A stretch of DNA of 64,000 nt from Saccharomonospora sp. CUA-673 (GCF_001942305.1 NZ_MKKE01000084.1:1-64000), one strand, 5' to 3'; shown: positions 33,740 to 43,101, counted from the stretch's first letter. Numbers and translations: made by a program. Notes: generated by a model not told the origin, from the letters alone.

Positions 33740-35206
33740 TCAGCGTTTGCCGTGGAGTTTCGCGATGAGTTTGCCGACGATCGCCTCGGTGCGCTTGGAG
33801 CGGGCGAACGAGGTGAGCGCGATGGGTGCGGTGAAGCGTTGCCGGGCGATGGACTTCGGCCGCGCGAACTCGCGCAACCCCTCCGGTCCGTGGATGCGGC
33901 CGAACCCGGACTCCCCGCTGCCGCCGAACGGCAGGGACGCGATGCCCGCGAACGACAGCGGCGCGTTGATCGCCGTCTGCCCGGTGCGCAGGCGCCGCGC
34001 GAGTTCCATGCCCCGCGACTTGGAGAACACGGTCGATCCGAGTCCGTAGGGCGAGTCGTTGGCCTTCTCGATCGCCTCGTCCATGTCGGCGACCTTGGCG
34101 ATCGTCACCGTCGGGCCGAACGTCTCCTCCCGCACGGCCGAGCAGTCCTCGGGCACGTCGACGAGCACCGTGGGCCGTACGAACCGCTCGCCGACGGCGC
34201 CGTTGCCGCCGACGAGCGCCCTGCCGCCGCGCGCGAGGGCGTCGTCGATGTGCTTGCGCACGACGTCCACCTGCGACGGCATGGTCATCGGCCCGTAGTG
34301 CTCGCCCGCCTCGACCTTCCGGGCCTTGTCCACGACCTTGTCGACGAACGCGTCGTACACCCGCTCGTGCACGTAGACGCGTTCGACGCCGGCGCACGTC
34401 TGACCGGCGTTGGAGAACGCACCCCACACGGTGGCGTCGGCGGCGGCCTCGAGGTCGGCGTCGGCGTCGACGAGCAGCGGGTCCTTGCCGCCGGCTTCGA
34501 TGACGACGGGCGTCAACGTCTCGGCCGCACTCGCCATCACCTTCTTGCCGGTGGCGGCGCTGCCGGTGAACGCGATCTTGTCGACGCCCGCCGTCGTCAG
34601 CGCCGCACCTGTCGCGCCGAACCCGGTGACCAGCTGCAACACGGGGTGCTCGGGCACGGCCTCGGCGAACGCGTCGGCGAGCCACCGGCCGACACCAGGC
34701 GTGTACTCGCTGGGCTTGAACACGACGGCGTTGCCCGCGGCGAGGGCATAACTGATCGAGCCGAGCGGCGTGTACACCGGGTAGTTCCACGGTCCGATGA
34801 CGCCGACGACGCCGAGCGGGTGGTACTCCACCGACGCGACCTGGTTGGCGAGCAGCATCCCCGGCGCGCGGCGCTGCGGGCCGAGCTCCTTGCGCGCGTG
34901 CTTGGCGGCCCAGGCCAGGTGCTCGATCGCGAGGACCAGCTCGAGCTGCGCGTCGCCCGCGGGCTTCCCGGTCTCCGCGGTGATCACCCGGCACAGCTCG
35001 GGCATGCGCCGGGCGAGCGCGGCGCGCCACCGGGCCAGTCGTTCGGCCCTGCCGGCGAAGCCGAGCGACGCCCACCAGTCGGCCGCGTCGCGGGCCGCCG
35101 CGACGGCCGCCTCGACCTGGTCGGCGGTGTGCACCGGGTGGGTCCCGACCACCGCACCGGTTGCCGGGTCGACCGATTCGAACGTCTCGCCAGTGAGCGT
35201 GGTCAT
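33740..35206 (-). CDS. NAD(P)-dependent aldehyde dehydrogenase
   Basis: A 488-residue protein. GVVGVIGPWNYPVYTPLG is the cofactor-binding start, FTGSAATGKKVM the glycine loop, VIEAGGKDP carries the general-base Glu, and the nucleophile cysteine is in NAGQTCAGVERVYV. ETFGPTVTI and the late PFGGSGESGFGRIHG are typical. Family members oxidise aldehydes to acids; the substrate is not evident. The start is supported by a TAGCCT box 7 nt upstream, implying leaderless translation. Confidence 0.88.
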   Translation of the reverse strand: MTTLTGETFESVDPATGAVVGTHPVHTADQVEAAVAAARDAADWWASLGFAGRAERLARWRAALARRMPELCRVITAETGKPAGDAQLELVLAIEHLAWAAKHARKELGPQRRAPGMLLANQVASVEYHPLGVVGVIGPWNYPVYTPLGSISYALAAGNAVVFKPSEYTPGVGRWLADAFAEAVPEHPVLQLVTGFGATGAALTTAGVDKIAFTGSAATGKKVMASAAETLTPVVIEAGGKDPLLVDADADLEAAADATVWGAFSNAGQTCAGVERVYVHERVYDAFVDKVVDKARKVEAGEHYGPMTMPSQVDVVRKHIDDALARGGRALVGGNGAVGERFVRPTVLVDVPEDCSAVREETFGPTVTIAKVADMDEAIEKANDSPYGLGSTVFSKSRGMELARRLRTGQTAINAPLSFAGIASLPFGGSGESGFGRIHGPEGLREFARPKSIARQRFTAPIALTSFARSKRTEAIVGKLIAKLHGKR

Positions 35207-35213
35207 GGCCCCG

Positions 35214-35219
35214 AGGCTA
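35214..35219 (-). promoter_or_regulatory. -10 box TAGCCT, leaderless aldehyde dehydrogenase
   Basis: It lies 7 nt before the ATG. Confidence 0.5.
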
Positions 35220-35257
35220 CGACGTCCCCACCACTACTGGCAACGTGCCAATTAGCT

Positions 35258-35365
35258 GCTCCCGAGGCCTTGGTCGCACTCAACGCGACTATTGTTCCCC
35301 TCGCTGCGGCGCGCCCGCGAAGGGAAGATTAGTCGCGTTCAACGCGACTATGGGGCCTCGGGAGC
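35258..35365. repeat. Palindromic repeat family A, long form (copy A4) between divergent genes
   Basis: GCTCCCGAGGCC and GGCCTCGGGAGC arms with inner GTCGC...GCGAC units and a CCCCTCGC/GCGAAGGG centre. Unlike other copies it is not 3' of any gene; it ends 2 bases before the -10 box of the MBL hydrolase gene. Confidence 0.85.
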
Positions 35366-35367
35366 AT

Positions 35368-35373
35368 TAAGGT
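35368..35373 (+). promoter_or_regulatory. -10 box TAAGGT, leaderless MBL hydrolase
   Basis: It lies 6 nt before the ATG, and the -35 region falls inside repeat A4. Confidence 0.45.
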
Positions 35374-35379
35374 GGCGGG

Positions 35380-36015
35380 ATGCGGGTCACTCACTTCGGC
35401 CACTCGTGTGTGTTGCTCGAGACGGAGCGGGCGCGGATCCTCGTCGATCCGGGGGCGTTCTCGACGGGGTTCGAGACGCTGACCGACGTCGACGCCGTGC
35501 TGATCACGCACCAGCACTTCGACCACATCGACACCGAGAAGCTGCCCGCGCTGCTCGCGGCCAACCCGCGCGCCCGGTTGATCACCGACCCGGGCTCGCA
35601 CGACACGGTCGCCAAGCTCGACCTCGCGTCGCACACCGCGCACCCGGGCGAGGTGCTGGACATCGCGGGCACGCCCGTGCACGTCGTCGGCGGGCAGCAC
35701 GCCACGATCCACCGGGACGTGCCGGTGATCCCCAACGTCGGTTACCTCGTCGACCACGGCGCGTTCTACCACCCCGGCGACGCGTTCTTCGTGCCCGAGC
35801 AGGAGGTCGACGTGCTCGGTCTGCCCACGGGCGCGCCCTGGTTGAAGGCGGGTGAGGCCGTCGACTACCTGCGCGCGGTCGCGCCGCGCCTGGCGGTGCC
35901 GATCCACGAGGCCGTGCTGGCCAACCCGGCCATGCACTACGGCCTGTTCACCAACCTCGCGCCGGACGGCACGGAGGTCAGGGTGTTGCCGCGAGGCCGG
36001 CAGTCGACCGTCTGA
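35380..36015 (+). CDS. MBL-fold metal-dependent hydrolase (UlaG-like)
   Basis: A 211-residue protein. The N-terminus is RVTHFGHSCVLLET. The metal motif is present as THQHFDHID, with further ligands in GGQHATIH and the late IHEAVL. Family members are diverse hydrolases (lactonases, phosphodiesterases). No signal peptide. It overlaps the convergent DUF2334 gene by 38 bases. Confidence 0.85.
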   Translation: MRVTHFGHSCVLLETERARILVDPGAFSTGFETLTDVDAVLITHQHFDHIDTEKLPALLAANPRARLITDPGSHDTVAKLDLASHTAHPGEVLDIAGTPVHVVGGQHATIHRDVPVIPNVGYLVDHGAFYHPGDAFFVPEQEVDVLGLPTGAPWLKAGEAVDYLRAVAPRLAVPIHEAVLANPAMHYGLFTNLAPDGTEVRVLPRGRQSTV

Positions 36016-36745
36016 CCCGCTGTTCCGGCACCCGCGGTGCCACTCCGGTGTCGGCGCCCGCGAACGAGGCGTAGGTCCGGGGCCGTGCGCCGCCGTCGAT
36101 CGCCGCCTCGACCGCGTCGATCACCGCCCTGCGCGTTCCGGGGTCGGTCAGATCCGCGGCCTCCACGGCGAGCCGCACCAGCCCGCCGCGCCGCACCGAC
36201 CTGGTCGTCGACAGCACCGCGGTGCGGCAGCGCATCGCGGAGACGTGCTGGCTCCCGCCGAACGTCTGCACCCTGCCGCGCACGACCACACCCGACCGCA
36301 GATCGCGCACGGCGCCCTCGTCGGCGCACACCGCGAACCCGTGCCGGGCCAGTGCCTCGCGGCCCTCGCGGGTGATGCGCCAGTGCGGCGGGGCGAACAC
36401 GTCGGTGCGCAGGCCCTCGGCGTCCAGGGCGGCCGTCGCGGCGATCAGCCGCAGACCCGCCTCGTGCCGGCGCAGCGACGCGAACTCCGCGCGCACCCGC
36501 CCGTCGTAACCGTGCAGCACCACCGCATCACCGGCCGCGCCGGCCGCAGCATCACGAGAACCGGCTACTCGGGTGCGCACCCACTCGGCGACGCGGCGGG
36601 ATCCGTCCGCGGCGCTCGGCGTGAACAGGATCGACAGCGGCACGTCACGCGCGTCGAGTTCCCGGGCGAGGTCCGCGCACCGCTCGAGCGTGCGGACGTT
36701 CACCCCGGACAGGGAGACCAGCAGTGAGGGTTCCACGCCTCCCAT
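35978..36745 (-). CDS. DUF2334 polysaccharide-deacetylase-like protein
   Basis: A 255-residue protein. It has LLVSLSGVNVRTLERCADLARELDARDVPLSILFTP at the N-terminus, then VVLHGYDGRVRAEFASLRRHEAGLRLIAA and FAPPHWRITREG, the DUF2334 pattern. The fold is that of NodB-type deacetylases with a reduced set of metal ligands. Substrate unknown. A GTG nine bases in (36736) is an alternative start. Confidence 0.75.
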   Translation of the reverse strand: MGGVEPSLLVSLSGVNVRTLERCADLARELDARDVPLSILFTPSAADGSRRVAEWVRTRVAGSRDAAAGAAGDAVVLHGYDGRVRAEFASLRRHEAGLRLIAATAALDAEGLRTDVFAPPHWRITREGREALARHGFAVCADEGAVRDLRSGVVVRGRVQTFGGSQHVSAMRCRTAVLSTTRSVRRGGLVRLAVEAADLTDPGTRRAVIDAVEAAIDGGARPRTYASFAGADTGVAPRVPEQRVRRSTAGLAATP

Positions 36746-36780
36746 GGGGCCAGCCGCGGATGACCGTCCTGCGGCATCGA

Positions 36781-36825
36781 GGTGAGGGCGCGGTGAAACA
36801 CGGCCGACAAACGCCCTCGCTCACC
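36781..36825. terminator. Hairpin after the TauE gene
   Basis: GGTGAGGGCG pairs imperfectly with CGCCCTCGCTCACC, 5 bases beyond the TauE stop. Confidence 0.5.
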
Positions 36826-36829
36826 TGTT

Positions 36830-37762
36830 TCAGGACAACTCGGACGCCTTCTCGCGGTCGGAGTCGGGGTCCGGGTCGTCCTCACCGGCCAGTTCGTTGA
36901 CCCGCTTCTCCTCGCGCATCGCCCGCACCGCGGAGATCATCGCGTACACGAGGAAGCCGATGAGGCCGACGTACGAGGCGATGATCAGCGGCCGCGGCAT
37001 GCCGACCAGTTCGAGCACCATCCACGCGTTGGCCAGCAGGATCAGGCTGCCCGCGGCGGTGCCCAGCACGCGCGGCGGCAGGCGGTGCGCCATCCACGCG
37101 CCGAACGGGGCGCCGAGGATGCCGCCGATCATCAGGCCGAGCACCACGAGCCAGTTCATGCCCTCGTGCTTGAGCGCGATGACGAACGCGACGCACGCCG
37201 CGGTGGCGACGACGATCTCGGACGCGCTGACCGAGCCGACGACCTTGCGCGGTTCGAGCCGGCCCGACGACAGCAGGGTCGTCGTGGCGACCGGGCCCCA
37301 GCCGCCACCGCCGCTGGCGTCCATGAACCCGGCCACCAGGCCGAGCGGGGCGAGCATCTTCGCCCCGGGACGCTTCTCGGTGATCAGCTTGCCCGCCTTG
37401 AGGAACGCGAACCGGATGAGCACGTACAGGCCCAGCAGGAACAGGAACGACGTGATCCACACGCGCGCGACGTTGGTGGCCATGGCCACGAGCGCGAACG
37501 CGCCGAGCACGGCGCCGATGGCACCCGGCACGGCCAGGATGCCCACGGTGCGCCAGTCGACGTTGCGGAACTTCCAGTGCGCCGCACCGGAGGCGATGGC
37601 CGTGCCGACCTGCGCGAAGTGCACCGCTGCCGAGGCGACGGCCGGCGCGGTTCCCACGGCGATCAGCACCGTCGTGGAGATCATGCCGTAGCCCATGCCG
37701 AGGGCGCCGGCAATCACTTGGGCGATGAACCCGGCGATGCCGAAGAGCAGGAGCGCAATCAT
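36830..37762 (-). CDS. TauE/SafE-family sulfite/organosulfonate exporter
   Basis: A 310-residue membrane protein with about eight hydrophobic helices in two homologous halves (GALGMGYGMISTTVLIAVGTAPAVASAAVHF; then LVAGFMDASGGGGWGP). The two Gly-rich motifs are typical. The C-terminal tail is acidic and cytosolic. The substrate is not determinable. It starts 46 nt beyond the purB stop on the same strand and may be read from the purB transcript. Confidence 0.83.
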   Translation of the reverse strand: MIALLLFGIAGFIAQVIAGALGMGYGMISTTVLIAVGTAPAVASAAVHFAQVGTAIASGAAHWKFRNVDWRTVGILAVPGAIGAVLGAFALVAMATNVARVWITSFLFLLGLYVLIRFAFLKAGKLITEKRPGAKMLAPLGLVAGFMDASGGGGWGPVATTTLLSSGRLEPRKVVGSVSASEIVVATAACVAFVIALKHEGMNWLVVLGLMIGGILGAPFGAWMAHRLPPRVLGTAAGSLILLANAWMVLELVGMPRPLIIASYVGLIGFLVYAMISAVRAMREEKRVNELAGEDDPDPDSDREKASELS

Positions 37763-37807
37763 GGGCGGACCTCAGACGGGGTTGGCAGTCGGTGGGCGGC
37801 GGAACGG

Positions 37808-39235
37808 CTAGAGGATCGGTGCGGGTTCGTACGTGGCCGCGTCGGGGAACCGCTTGACGACCTCGGTGACGCGGCCGGCGACCGCGTCCACCTGGGCGCC
37901 GGCGGTGCCGGTGAACGAGAGCCGGTCGGCGATCAGCTCGGCGAGGGTGTCGCGGTCGAGCGGGAGGCGGTCGTCGGCGGCGAGGCGGTCGAGCAGGTCG
38001 TTCTCGGCCTGGCCCTCCCGCAGCGCGAGCGCCACGGCGACGGCGTTCTCCTTGATCGCCTCGTGCGCGGTCTCGCGGCCGACGCCGGCGCGCACGGCGG
38101 CCATGAGCACCTTCGTCGTCGCCAGGAACGGCAGGTAGCGGTTCAGCTCACGGTCGACGACCGCGGGGAACGCGCCGAACTCGCGCAGCACGGTCAGCAT
38201 CGTCTCGAGCAGGCCGTCGAGCGCGAAGAACGCATCCGGCAGCGCGACCCGGCGCACCACCGAGTCGGACACGTCGCCCTCGTTCCACTGGTCACCGGCC
38301 AGCTCGCCGAGCATCGACAGGTGGCCGCGCAGCACGACGGCGAGGCCGTTGACGCGCTCGCAGGAGCGGGTGTTCATCTTGTGCGGCATCGCCGACGAGC
38401 CGACCTGACCGGGCTGGAAGCCCTCGGTGACCAGCTCGTTGCCGGCCATCAGGCGGATCGTCGTGGCCAGGTTCGACGGCGCCGCGGCGACCTGCACGAG
38501 CGCGGACACGACGTCGAAGTCCAGCGACCGCGGGTACACCTGGCCGACGCTGTCGAGGACCCGCTCGAACCCGAGGTGCCCGGCGACGCGTGTCTCCAGC
38601 TCGGCGAGCTTGTCGGCGCCGCCGACGAGGTCGAGCATGTCCTGCGCCGTGCCGACCGGGCCCTTGATGCCGCGCAGCGGGTAGCGCGCGACCAGCTCGT
38701 CGAGACGCTCGAACGCGACGAGCAGTTCGTCGGCGGCCGTGGCGAACCGCTTGCCCAGCGTCGTGGCCTGCGCGGCGACGTTGTGCGACCGGCCGGCCAG
38801 GACCAGCTCGGAGTGCTCGGTGGCCAGTTCCGCAAGCCGCGCCAGCACCGCGACCGTCCGGCCGCGCAGCAGCTCGAGCGACCGGCGGACCTGCAGCTGC
38901 TCGACGTTCTCGGTGAGGTCGCGCGAGGTCATGCCCTTGTGGACGTGCTCGTGGCCGGCGAGGGCGTTGAACTCCTCGATGCGGGCCTTCACGTCGTGCC
39001 GCGTGACACGCTCGCGGGCGGCGATCGAGGCGAGGTCGACGTCGGGCAGCACCCGCTCGTAGTCGGCGACGACGCCGCCGGGCACCTCGACGCCCAGCTC
39101 GCCCTGCGCCTTCAGCACGGCCAGCCACAACTCGCGCTCGAGTCGCACCTTCTGCTCGGGCGACCAGAGTGCGACGAGCTCGGGCGAGGCGTAGCGGCCT
39201 GCGAGCACGTTCGGGATGCGGGGCTTGTCGGTCAC
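37808..39235 (-). CDS. purB: Adenylosuccinate lyase
   Basis: A 475-residue enzyme acting twice in purine synthesis (SAICAR to AICAR, adenylosuccinate to AMP). The superfamily signature is GSSAMPHKMN, with HKGMTSRDLTENVEQ and RSHNVAAQATTLGKR holding catalytic His and Thr/Ser residues. The length fits the longer actinobacterial type. The GTG start lies 6 nt after TAGCCT (39247-39242), so the transcript is leaderless. purC, often its neighbour, is not here. Confidence 0.95.
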   Translation of the reverse strand: MTDKPRIPNVLAGRYASPELVALWSPEQKVRLERELWLAVLKAQGELGVEVPGGVVADYERVLPDVDLASIAARERVTRHDVKARIEEFNALAGHEHVHKGMTSRDLTENVEQLQVRRSLELLRGRTVAVLARLAELATEHSELVLAGRSHNVAAQATTLGKRFATAADELLVAFERLDELVARYPLRGIKGPVGTAQDMLDLVGGADKLAELETRVAGHLGFERVLDSVGQVYPRSLDFDVVSALVQVAAAPSNLATTIRLMAGNELVTEGFQPGQVGSSAMPHKMNTRSCERVNGLAVVLRGHLSMLGELAGDQWNEGDVSDSVVRRVALPDAFFALDGLLETMLTVLREFGAFPAVVDRELNRYLPFLATTKVLMAAVRAGVGRETAHEAIKENAVAVALALREGQAENDLLDRLAADDRLPLDRDTLAELIADRLSFTGTAGAQVDAVAGRVTEVVKRFPDAATYEPAPIL

Positions 39236-39241
39236 TAGGCC

Positions 39242-39247
39242 AGGCTA
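39242..39247 (-). promoter_or_regulatory. -10 box TAGCCT, leaderless purB
   Basis: It lies 6 nt before the GTG start; no ribosome binding site. Confidence 0.5.
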
Positions 39248-39297
39248 ACGGGAGGCCCAGGTCACACCCGAGTCACGTCGCACGTCACACGCGTAGC

Positions 39298-39969
39298 TCA
39301 CAGCAGGTCGTCGGTGCCGCGGCGCTCGTCCGGGTCGCCGCCGGAGCTGCCGAGGCTCTCGTCGTAGTCGTCGCCGAGGTCGACCGGCAGGGAGCTCGCG
39401 AGCGTCTCACGGAGCATGCGGGCGGCGACGCCGCGCGGGTCGGGGTCCACGGCGATGAACGCGTTGACCACGGCGCCGTCGACGACGGCGATCATCTGCT
39501 CGATCCGCCGCGCGTCGGTCTCGATACCGGATTTGACGAAGATCTCGGCGAGCAGTTCGCGCAGCTCACCGGACAGGGTGCGCATCAGCGGCCGCAGATA
39601 CGGACGCCGTCCCGTGGCGACGAGCCGTTCGTAGCGCAGCAGCACCGCGTCGTGCGCCGGGTCCTCGCCCAGCAACTGGTCGAGCACCAGCTCGACGACG
39701 GTGTCCAGACCACGGTGCTCGGTCGACAGGGCGTCCAGCCGCGCGCGCCCCTTCGCGAGCTCGCCGCGGCCGTGGTGCTCGGTGGCGGCCGCGACCAGGT
39801 CGTCGAGGGAGTCGAAGTAGTACGTCGTCGACGCGAGCGGCAACCCGGCGCGTTCGGCGACGGCACGGTGCCGGACCGCGTCGAACCCGCCTTCGGCCAA
39901 CAGCTCGGCCGCGGCCGTGACCAACGCGTGGCGGCGGCGCTCACCCTTCGGCGTACTGGCGGACGTCAT
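39298..39969 (-). CDS. TetR-family regulator
   Basis: A 223-residue protein. The helix-turn-helix is in RRHALVTAAAELLAEGGFDAVRHRAVAERAGLPLASTTYYF. The C-terminal ligand-binding part is helical, with a TetR_C-like segment around RPYLRPLMRTLSGEL, and it ends in an acidic, disordered tail. Its target is unknown; no divergent partner gene is adjacent. Confidence 0.85.
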   Translation of the reverse strand: MTSASTPKGERRRHALVTAAAELLAEGGFDAVRHRAVAERAGLPLASTTYYFDSLDDLVAAATEHHGRGELAKGRARLDALSTEHRGLDTVVELVLDQLLGEDPAHDAVLLRYERLVATGRRPYLRPLMRTLSGELRELLAEIFVKSGIETDARRIEQMIAVVDGAVVNAFIAVDPDPRGVAARMLRETLASSLPVDLGDDYDESLGSSGGDPDERRGTDDLL

Positions 39970-40016
39970 GCCCGAAAAGTCTGCCACTCCGTTGTCGAGG
40001 TCGTGTGCAGGTCCAG

Positions 40017-40742
40017 TCACAACCCGGGTGCGATCCGGTCGGCCAGCCGGTCGACGTCGGGACCCTCGACGGCCATGCGGGTCAGCGGCTCGTTCACCAC
40101 CATCAGCGTCCCGCCGCCCGCGGTGCCGCGCTCGGCCGTCTGCACGTTGCCGGACGGCGCCGCGACCGACACGCCCGCCGGGGCGTGCACCGCGGTCAGG
40201 GCCGAACCGTCGACGCGGAACGCCACCGACGTCCCGCCGTCGGGGCAGTACTCGCCGGGCGAGGCCTCCCCGGCGTCGACCGAGAGCTCGCCGGCGAGGG
40301 CGGCGGCGAGCTCTCGGTCGACCTCTCCGCACCCGTAGGTGCGTTCCCCGGTGCCCTCGCCGCCCTGCTTCGGCTCGGACTCCGGGAGTACCTGGGGCTC
40401 GGGTGCCGTCGTCGGCTCGACGGGCGGCTCGACGCTCTCGGATTGACGTTCCGGTGTGTCGGCCGGTTGCGCGGTGCGCGGCTCGATCGCACCGTCGGAT
40501 GACGGTGCGCGCTCGGCCACCGGGGGCATCCGGTCCGGATCGTCCGATCCGCCCAGAACGGCGCCCGTCGCCAGGCCGCCGCCGACGAGCAGCACGACCG
40601 CCGCGGCGACCCCGCCCGCAGCCATGCGCCTGCGCGCGGTGACCTTCCGCGACGCCGCGGCCACGTCGTCGGAGTCGAACGACGACGGAGGCGGCTCGCC
40701 CGGCGCGGAACGGAACAACTCCGACAGCTGCCGTTCATCCAT
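40017..40742 (-). CDS. Putative anti-sigma factor / single-pass membrane protein
   Basis: A 241-residue protein. A cytosolic N-terminus of about 40 residues (MDERQLSELFRSAPGEPPPSS ...) is followed by RKVTARRRMAAGG and one membrane helix at 38-62, then a long Pro/Glu/Thr linker and an outer domain with a Cys pair (YGCGEVD and GEYCPDG). Its ATG overlaps the sigma-factor stop (ATGGATGA), so it is translated with the sigma factor. This placement suggests an anti-sigma function. It lacks the zinc HxxxCxxC motif. Confidence 0.7.
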   Translation of the reverse strand: MDERQLSELFRSAPGEPPPSSFDSDDVAAASRKVTARRRMAAGGVAAAVVLLVGGGLATGAVLGGSDDPDRMPPVAERAPSSDGAIEPRTAQPADTPERQSESVEPPVEPTTAPEPQVLPESEPKQGGEGTGERTYGCGEVDRELAAALAGELSVDAGEASPGEYCPDGGTSVAFRVDGSALTAVHAPAGVSVAAPSGNVQTAERGTAGGGTLMVVNEPLTRMAVEGPDVDRLADRIAPGL

Positions 40743-41259
40743 GCGCGTCCACCTCCGTACCGAGCGCCTTACGCAGCGCCGCCAGCCCGCGTGCGGTCTG
40801 ACTCTTGACGTTGCCCTCGCTGCAACCGAGGACGCCGGCCACGCCGCTGACGTCCAGACCATCGAAATACCGCAGGACGAGCACGGCACGCTGCCTCGGC
40901 GGCACCTGCTTCAGCCCTGCCAACAAGTCCTCCCTCGTGGCCACGCTGTCGCCCAGCGTGTCCTGCGGCCCCGATGCCGCCGGTTCCGGCAGGTCCGAAC
41001 CATCCTCGGTCTGCCGTTCCCGCCGCCACGGGCGACGCGACTCGTCGATCGCCGCCCGCACCAGCGTCTTGCGCACGTAGGCGTCGAGGGCCTCCCTGTC
41101 ACGCACCTTCCGCCAGCGCCGGTGCAGCGCGACGAAAGCCGTCTGTGCCAGGTCGTCCGCACGATGCCAGTCTCCACAGAGCATGTACGCCGTTCTGCGC
41201 ACGGAGTCTCGTTTCGCGGCGAAGTACGCCGCGAACTCCTGCTCCTCGCGGGGGTCCAC
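40735..41259 (-). CDS. ECF RNA polymerase sigma factor, SigE70-type
   Basis: A 174-residue protein. Region 2 is at 5-75 (EFAAYFAAKRDSVRRTAYMLCGDWHRADDLAQTAFVALHRRW). Region 4 is at 110-165 (LKQVPPRQRAVLVLRYFDGLDVSGVAGVLGCSEGNVKSQTARGLAALR). This form is common in actinobacteria. It is co-translated with the membrane protein that follows, and is divergent from the threonine aldolase gene. Confidence 0.9.
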   Translation of the reverse strand: MDPREEQEFAAYFAAKRDSVRRTAYMLCGDWHRADDLAQTAFVALHRRWRKVRDREALDAYVRKTLVRAAIDESRRPWRRERQTEDGSDLPEPAASGPQDTLGDSVATREDLLAGLKQVPPRQRAVLVLRYFDGLDVSGVAGVLGCSEGNVKSQTARGLAALRKALGTEVDAHG

Positions 41260-41403
41260 GCGGTAGATCTCCGGTCGGTCTCAGTTGTTCGTGCCCTAGA
41301 CGGCACCGGACGGGTCCACGGTTGCACGTCTCGGGAAGTTTTTCGCCCCCGGATCGACGAACCCTGGTGTGGCCCCGGAACGGACGTGTGATGTGATCGA
41401 AAC

Positions 41404-42444
41404 GTGACCTCCGCACCCACCACGGCCCTGTCGGCGATCGACCTCCGCTCCGACACGATCACCACGCCCGACGAGGAGATGCGCGCGGCGATGGCGTCCG
41501 CCGAGGTCGGCGACAACGTCATCGACTCCGACCCGACGATCGTCGCGCTCGAACGACGGGCGGCGGACCTGCTGGGCATGGAGTCGGCGCTGTGGACCCC
41601 GAGCGGGGTCATGGCCAACCTCATCGCACTGTCGCTGCACCTGCAGCGCGGGGACCGGTTCCTCGCCCCGCGGGACGCGCACGTGCTGATCAACGAACTC
41701 GGCTCCGCCGCGTGGCTCGCCGGCGGCATGCCCCACGCGCTCGAGCACGACGCCGGTCCCGGCCGGCCGACGCCCGCCACGGTGCGCGCCGCCGTCGGTC
41801 CGGCCGACGGTCCGTACTACGCGCTGCGGACCACGTTGCTGTCGCTGGAGAACACGCACAACGCCGCGGGCGGCACGATCACCCCGCCCGACGAGCACGC
41901 CCAGCTGGTCGCCGCGGCCCGCGCCAGTGGTCTGGGCGTCCACCTCGACGGCGCGCGCCTGTGGAACGCGGCCGCCGAACTGGACCTGCCGCCCGCCGCG
42001 CTGACCGTGGGCGTCGACTCGGTGTCGGCGTGCCTGTCGAAGGGCCTCGGCGCGCCCGTCGGATCGGTCGTCGCCGGCACCGAGGAGTTCGTCGAACGGG
42101 CCCGCCGCATGCGGCAGATGCTCGGCGGCGGGGTCCGGCAGGGCGGCGTGCTCGCCGCCGCCGGGCTGCTCGCGCTCGACCGGATCGCCGAGCTCAGGAA
42201 TGACCACGCGAACGCCCGCACCCTGGCCGCCGGGTTGCGGGAGCGGGGCTGGGACGTCGCCGAACCGCAGACGAACATCGTGCTCGCCGCGGTCCCCGAC
42301 GTGGCGTGGACCCTCGAGAACCTGCAGGCACTGGGGATTCGCGCGCTGCCGATGGCGGGCAAGGTGCGGTTCGTCCTCCACCGCGAGGTGACCGCCGACG
42401 ACGTCGACGAGGCGCTCCGGCGCATCGAGGAGGACGGCCGATGA
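41404..42444 (+). CDS. Low-specificity L-threonine aldolase
   Basis: A 346-residue fold-type I PLP enzyme. The N-terminus DLRSDTITTPDEEMRAAMASAEVGDNV is diagnostic. The PLP lysine lies in CLSKGLGAPVGSV, and HLDGARLWNAA has the aspartate that pairs with the pyridine nitrogen. It cleaves L-threonine or allo-threonine to glycine and acetaldehyde. Its last bases overlap the HAD gene start (ATGA). The start GTG lacks a clear Shine-Dalgarno. Confidence 0.87.
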   Translation: MTSAPTTALSAIDLRSDTITTPDEEMRAAMASAEVGDNVIDSDPTIVALERRAADLLGMESALWTPSGVMANLIALSLHLQRGDRFLAPRDAHVLINELGSAAWLAGGMPHALEHDAGPGRPTPATVRAAVGPADGPYYALRTTLLSLENTHNAAGGTITPPDEHAQLVAAARASGLGVHLDGARLWNAAAELDLPPAALTVGVDSVSACLSKGLGAPVGSVVAGTEEFVERARRMRQMLGGGVRQGGVLAAAGLLALDRIAELRNDHANARTLAAGLRERGWDVAEPQTNIVLAAVPDVAWTLENLQALGIRALPMAGKVRFVLHREVTADDVDEALRRIEEDGR

Positions 42445-43033
42445 CGGGTTCCGAACCGGCGGAGTGGCTGGTGTTCGACTACGGCGAGGTGCTGTGCCGG
42501 CGCACGGACGCACTGCCCGAGCTGGCGGGACGGCTCGACGTGCCGCCGGCGACGTTCGAACCGGCCTACTGGGCGCACCGTGACCCGTACGACCGCGGCG
42601 CCGCCGACGACGCCTACTGGCAGGCCGTCGGCGACACCGTCGACGCGGACGTCGACCTGGACACGGTGCGCGAACTGGCCGCGATCGACGCGCGCGGCTG
42701 GTCGACGCTCGACCCCGCGGCGGAGCAGCTCATCGAGTCGCTGGCCGGCCAGGGACGGAAGTTGGCGCTGCTGTCGAATGCGCCGAAGTCGTTCGCCCGG
42801 CACGCCGAACAGCAGCCGTGGACGAGACACTTCCGCGAGTTGGTGTTCTCCGGCGACGTCGGCATGGCCAAACCGGACGCCGACATCTACCGGCTGCTCG
42901 TGCAGCGTCTGGGCTGCGCGCCGGGCGACTGCCTGTTCTTCGACGACCGGCAGATCAACATCGACGCGCCCGGGCCGCCGGCCTCCGCGCCGAACTCTGG
43001 CCCGGCGCCGACAAAGCAGCCACCCTCCTCTGA
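42441..43033 (+). CDS. HAD-superfamily hydrolase (frameshifted)
   Basis: Frame-corrected 197 residues. Motif I is atypical: WLVFDYGEVLCRR, with Asp at the nucleophile position and Gly-Glu in place of the second Asp. Motif II is LLSNAPKSF, and motifs III/IV are GMAKPDADIY and CLFFDDRQINID. Near 42966 the frame breaks; one added base gives IDGARAAGLRAELWPGADKAATLL, the usual family ending. It overlaps the aldolase gene by four bases and ends 3 bases before repeat A5. Substrate unknown. Confidence 0.75.
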
Positions 43034-43036
43034 CCG

Positions 43037-43089
43037 ACTCCCAAGGGCCCCATAGTCGCGTTGAGTGCCGCCATGGGGCCGTTGGGTGC
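43037..43089. repeat. Palindromic repeat family A, short degenerate form (copy A5)
   Basis: ACTCCCAAGGGCCCC arms with GGGGCCGTTGGGTGC and a decayed inner GTCGCGTTGAG unit. It lies between convergent genes. Confidence 0.75.
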
Positions 43090-43101
43090 ATTGAACCGCG
43101 C

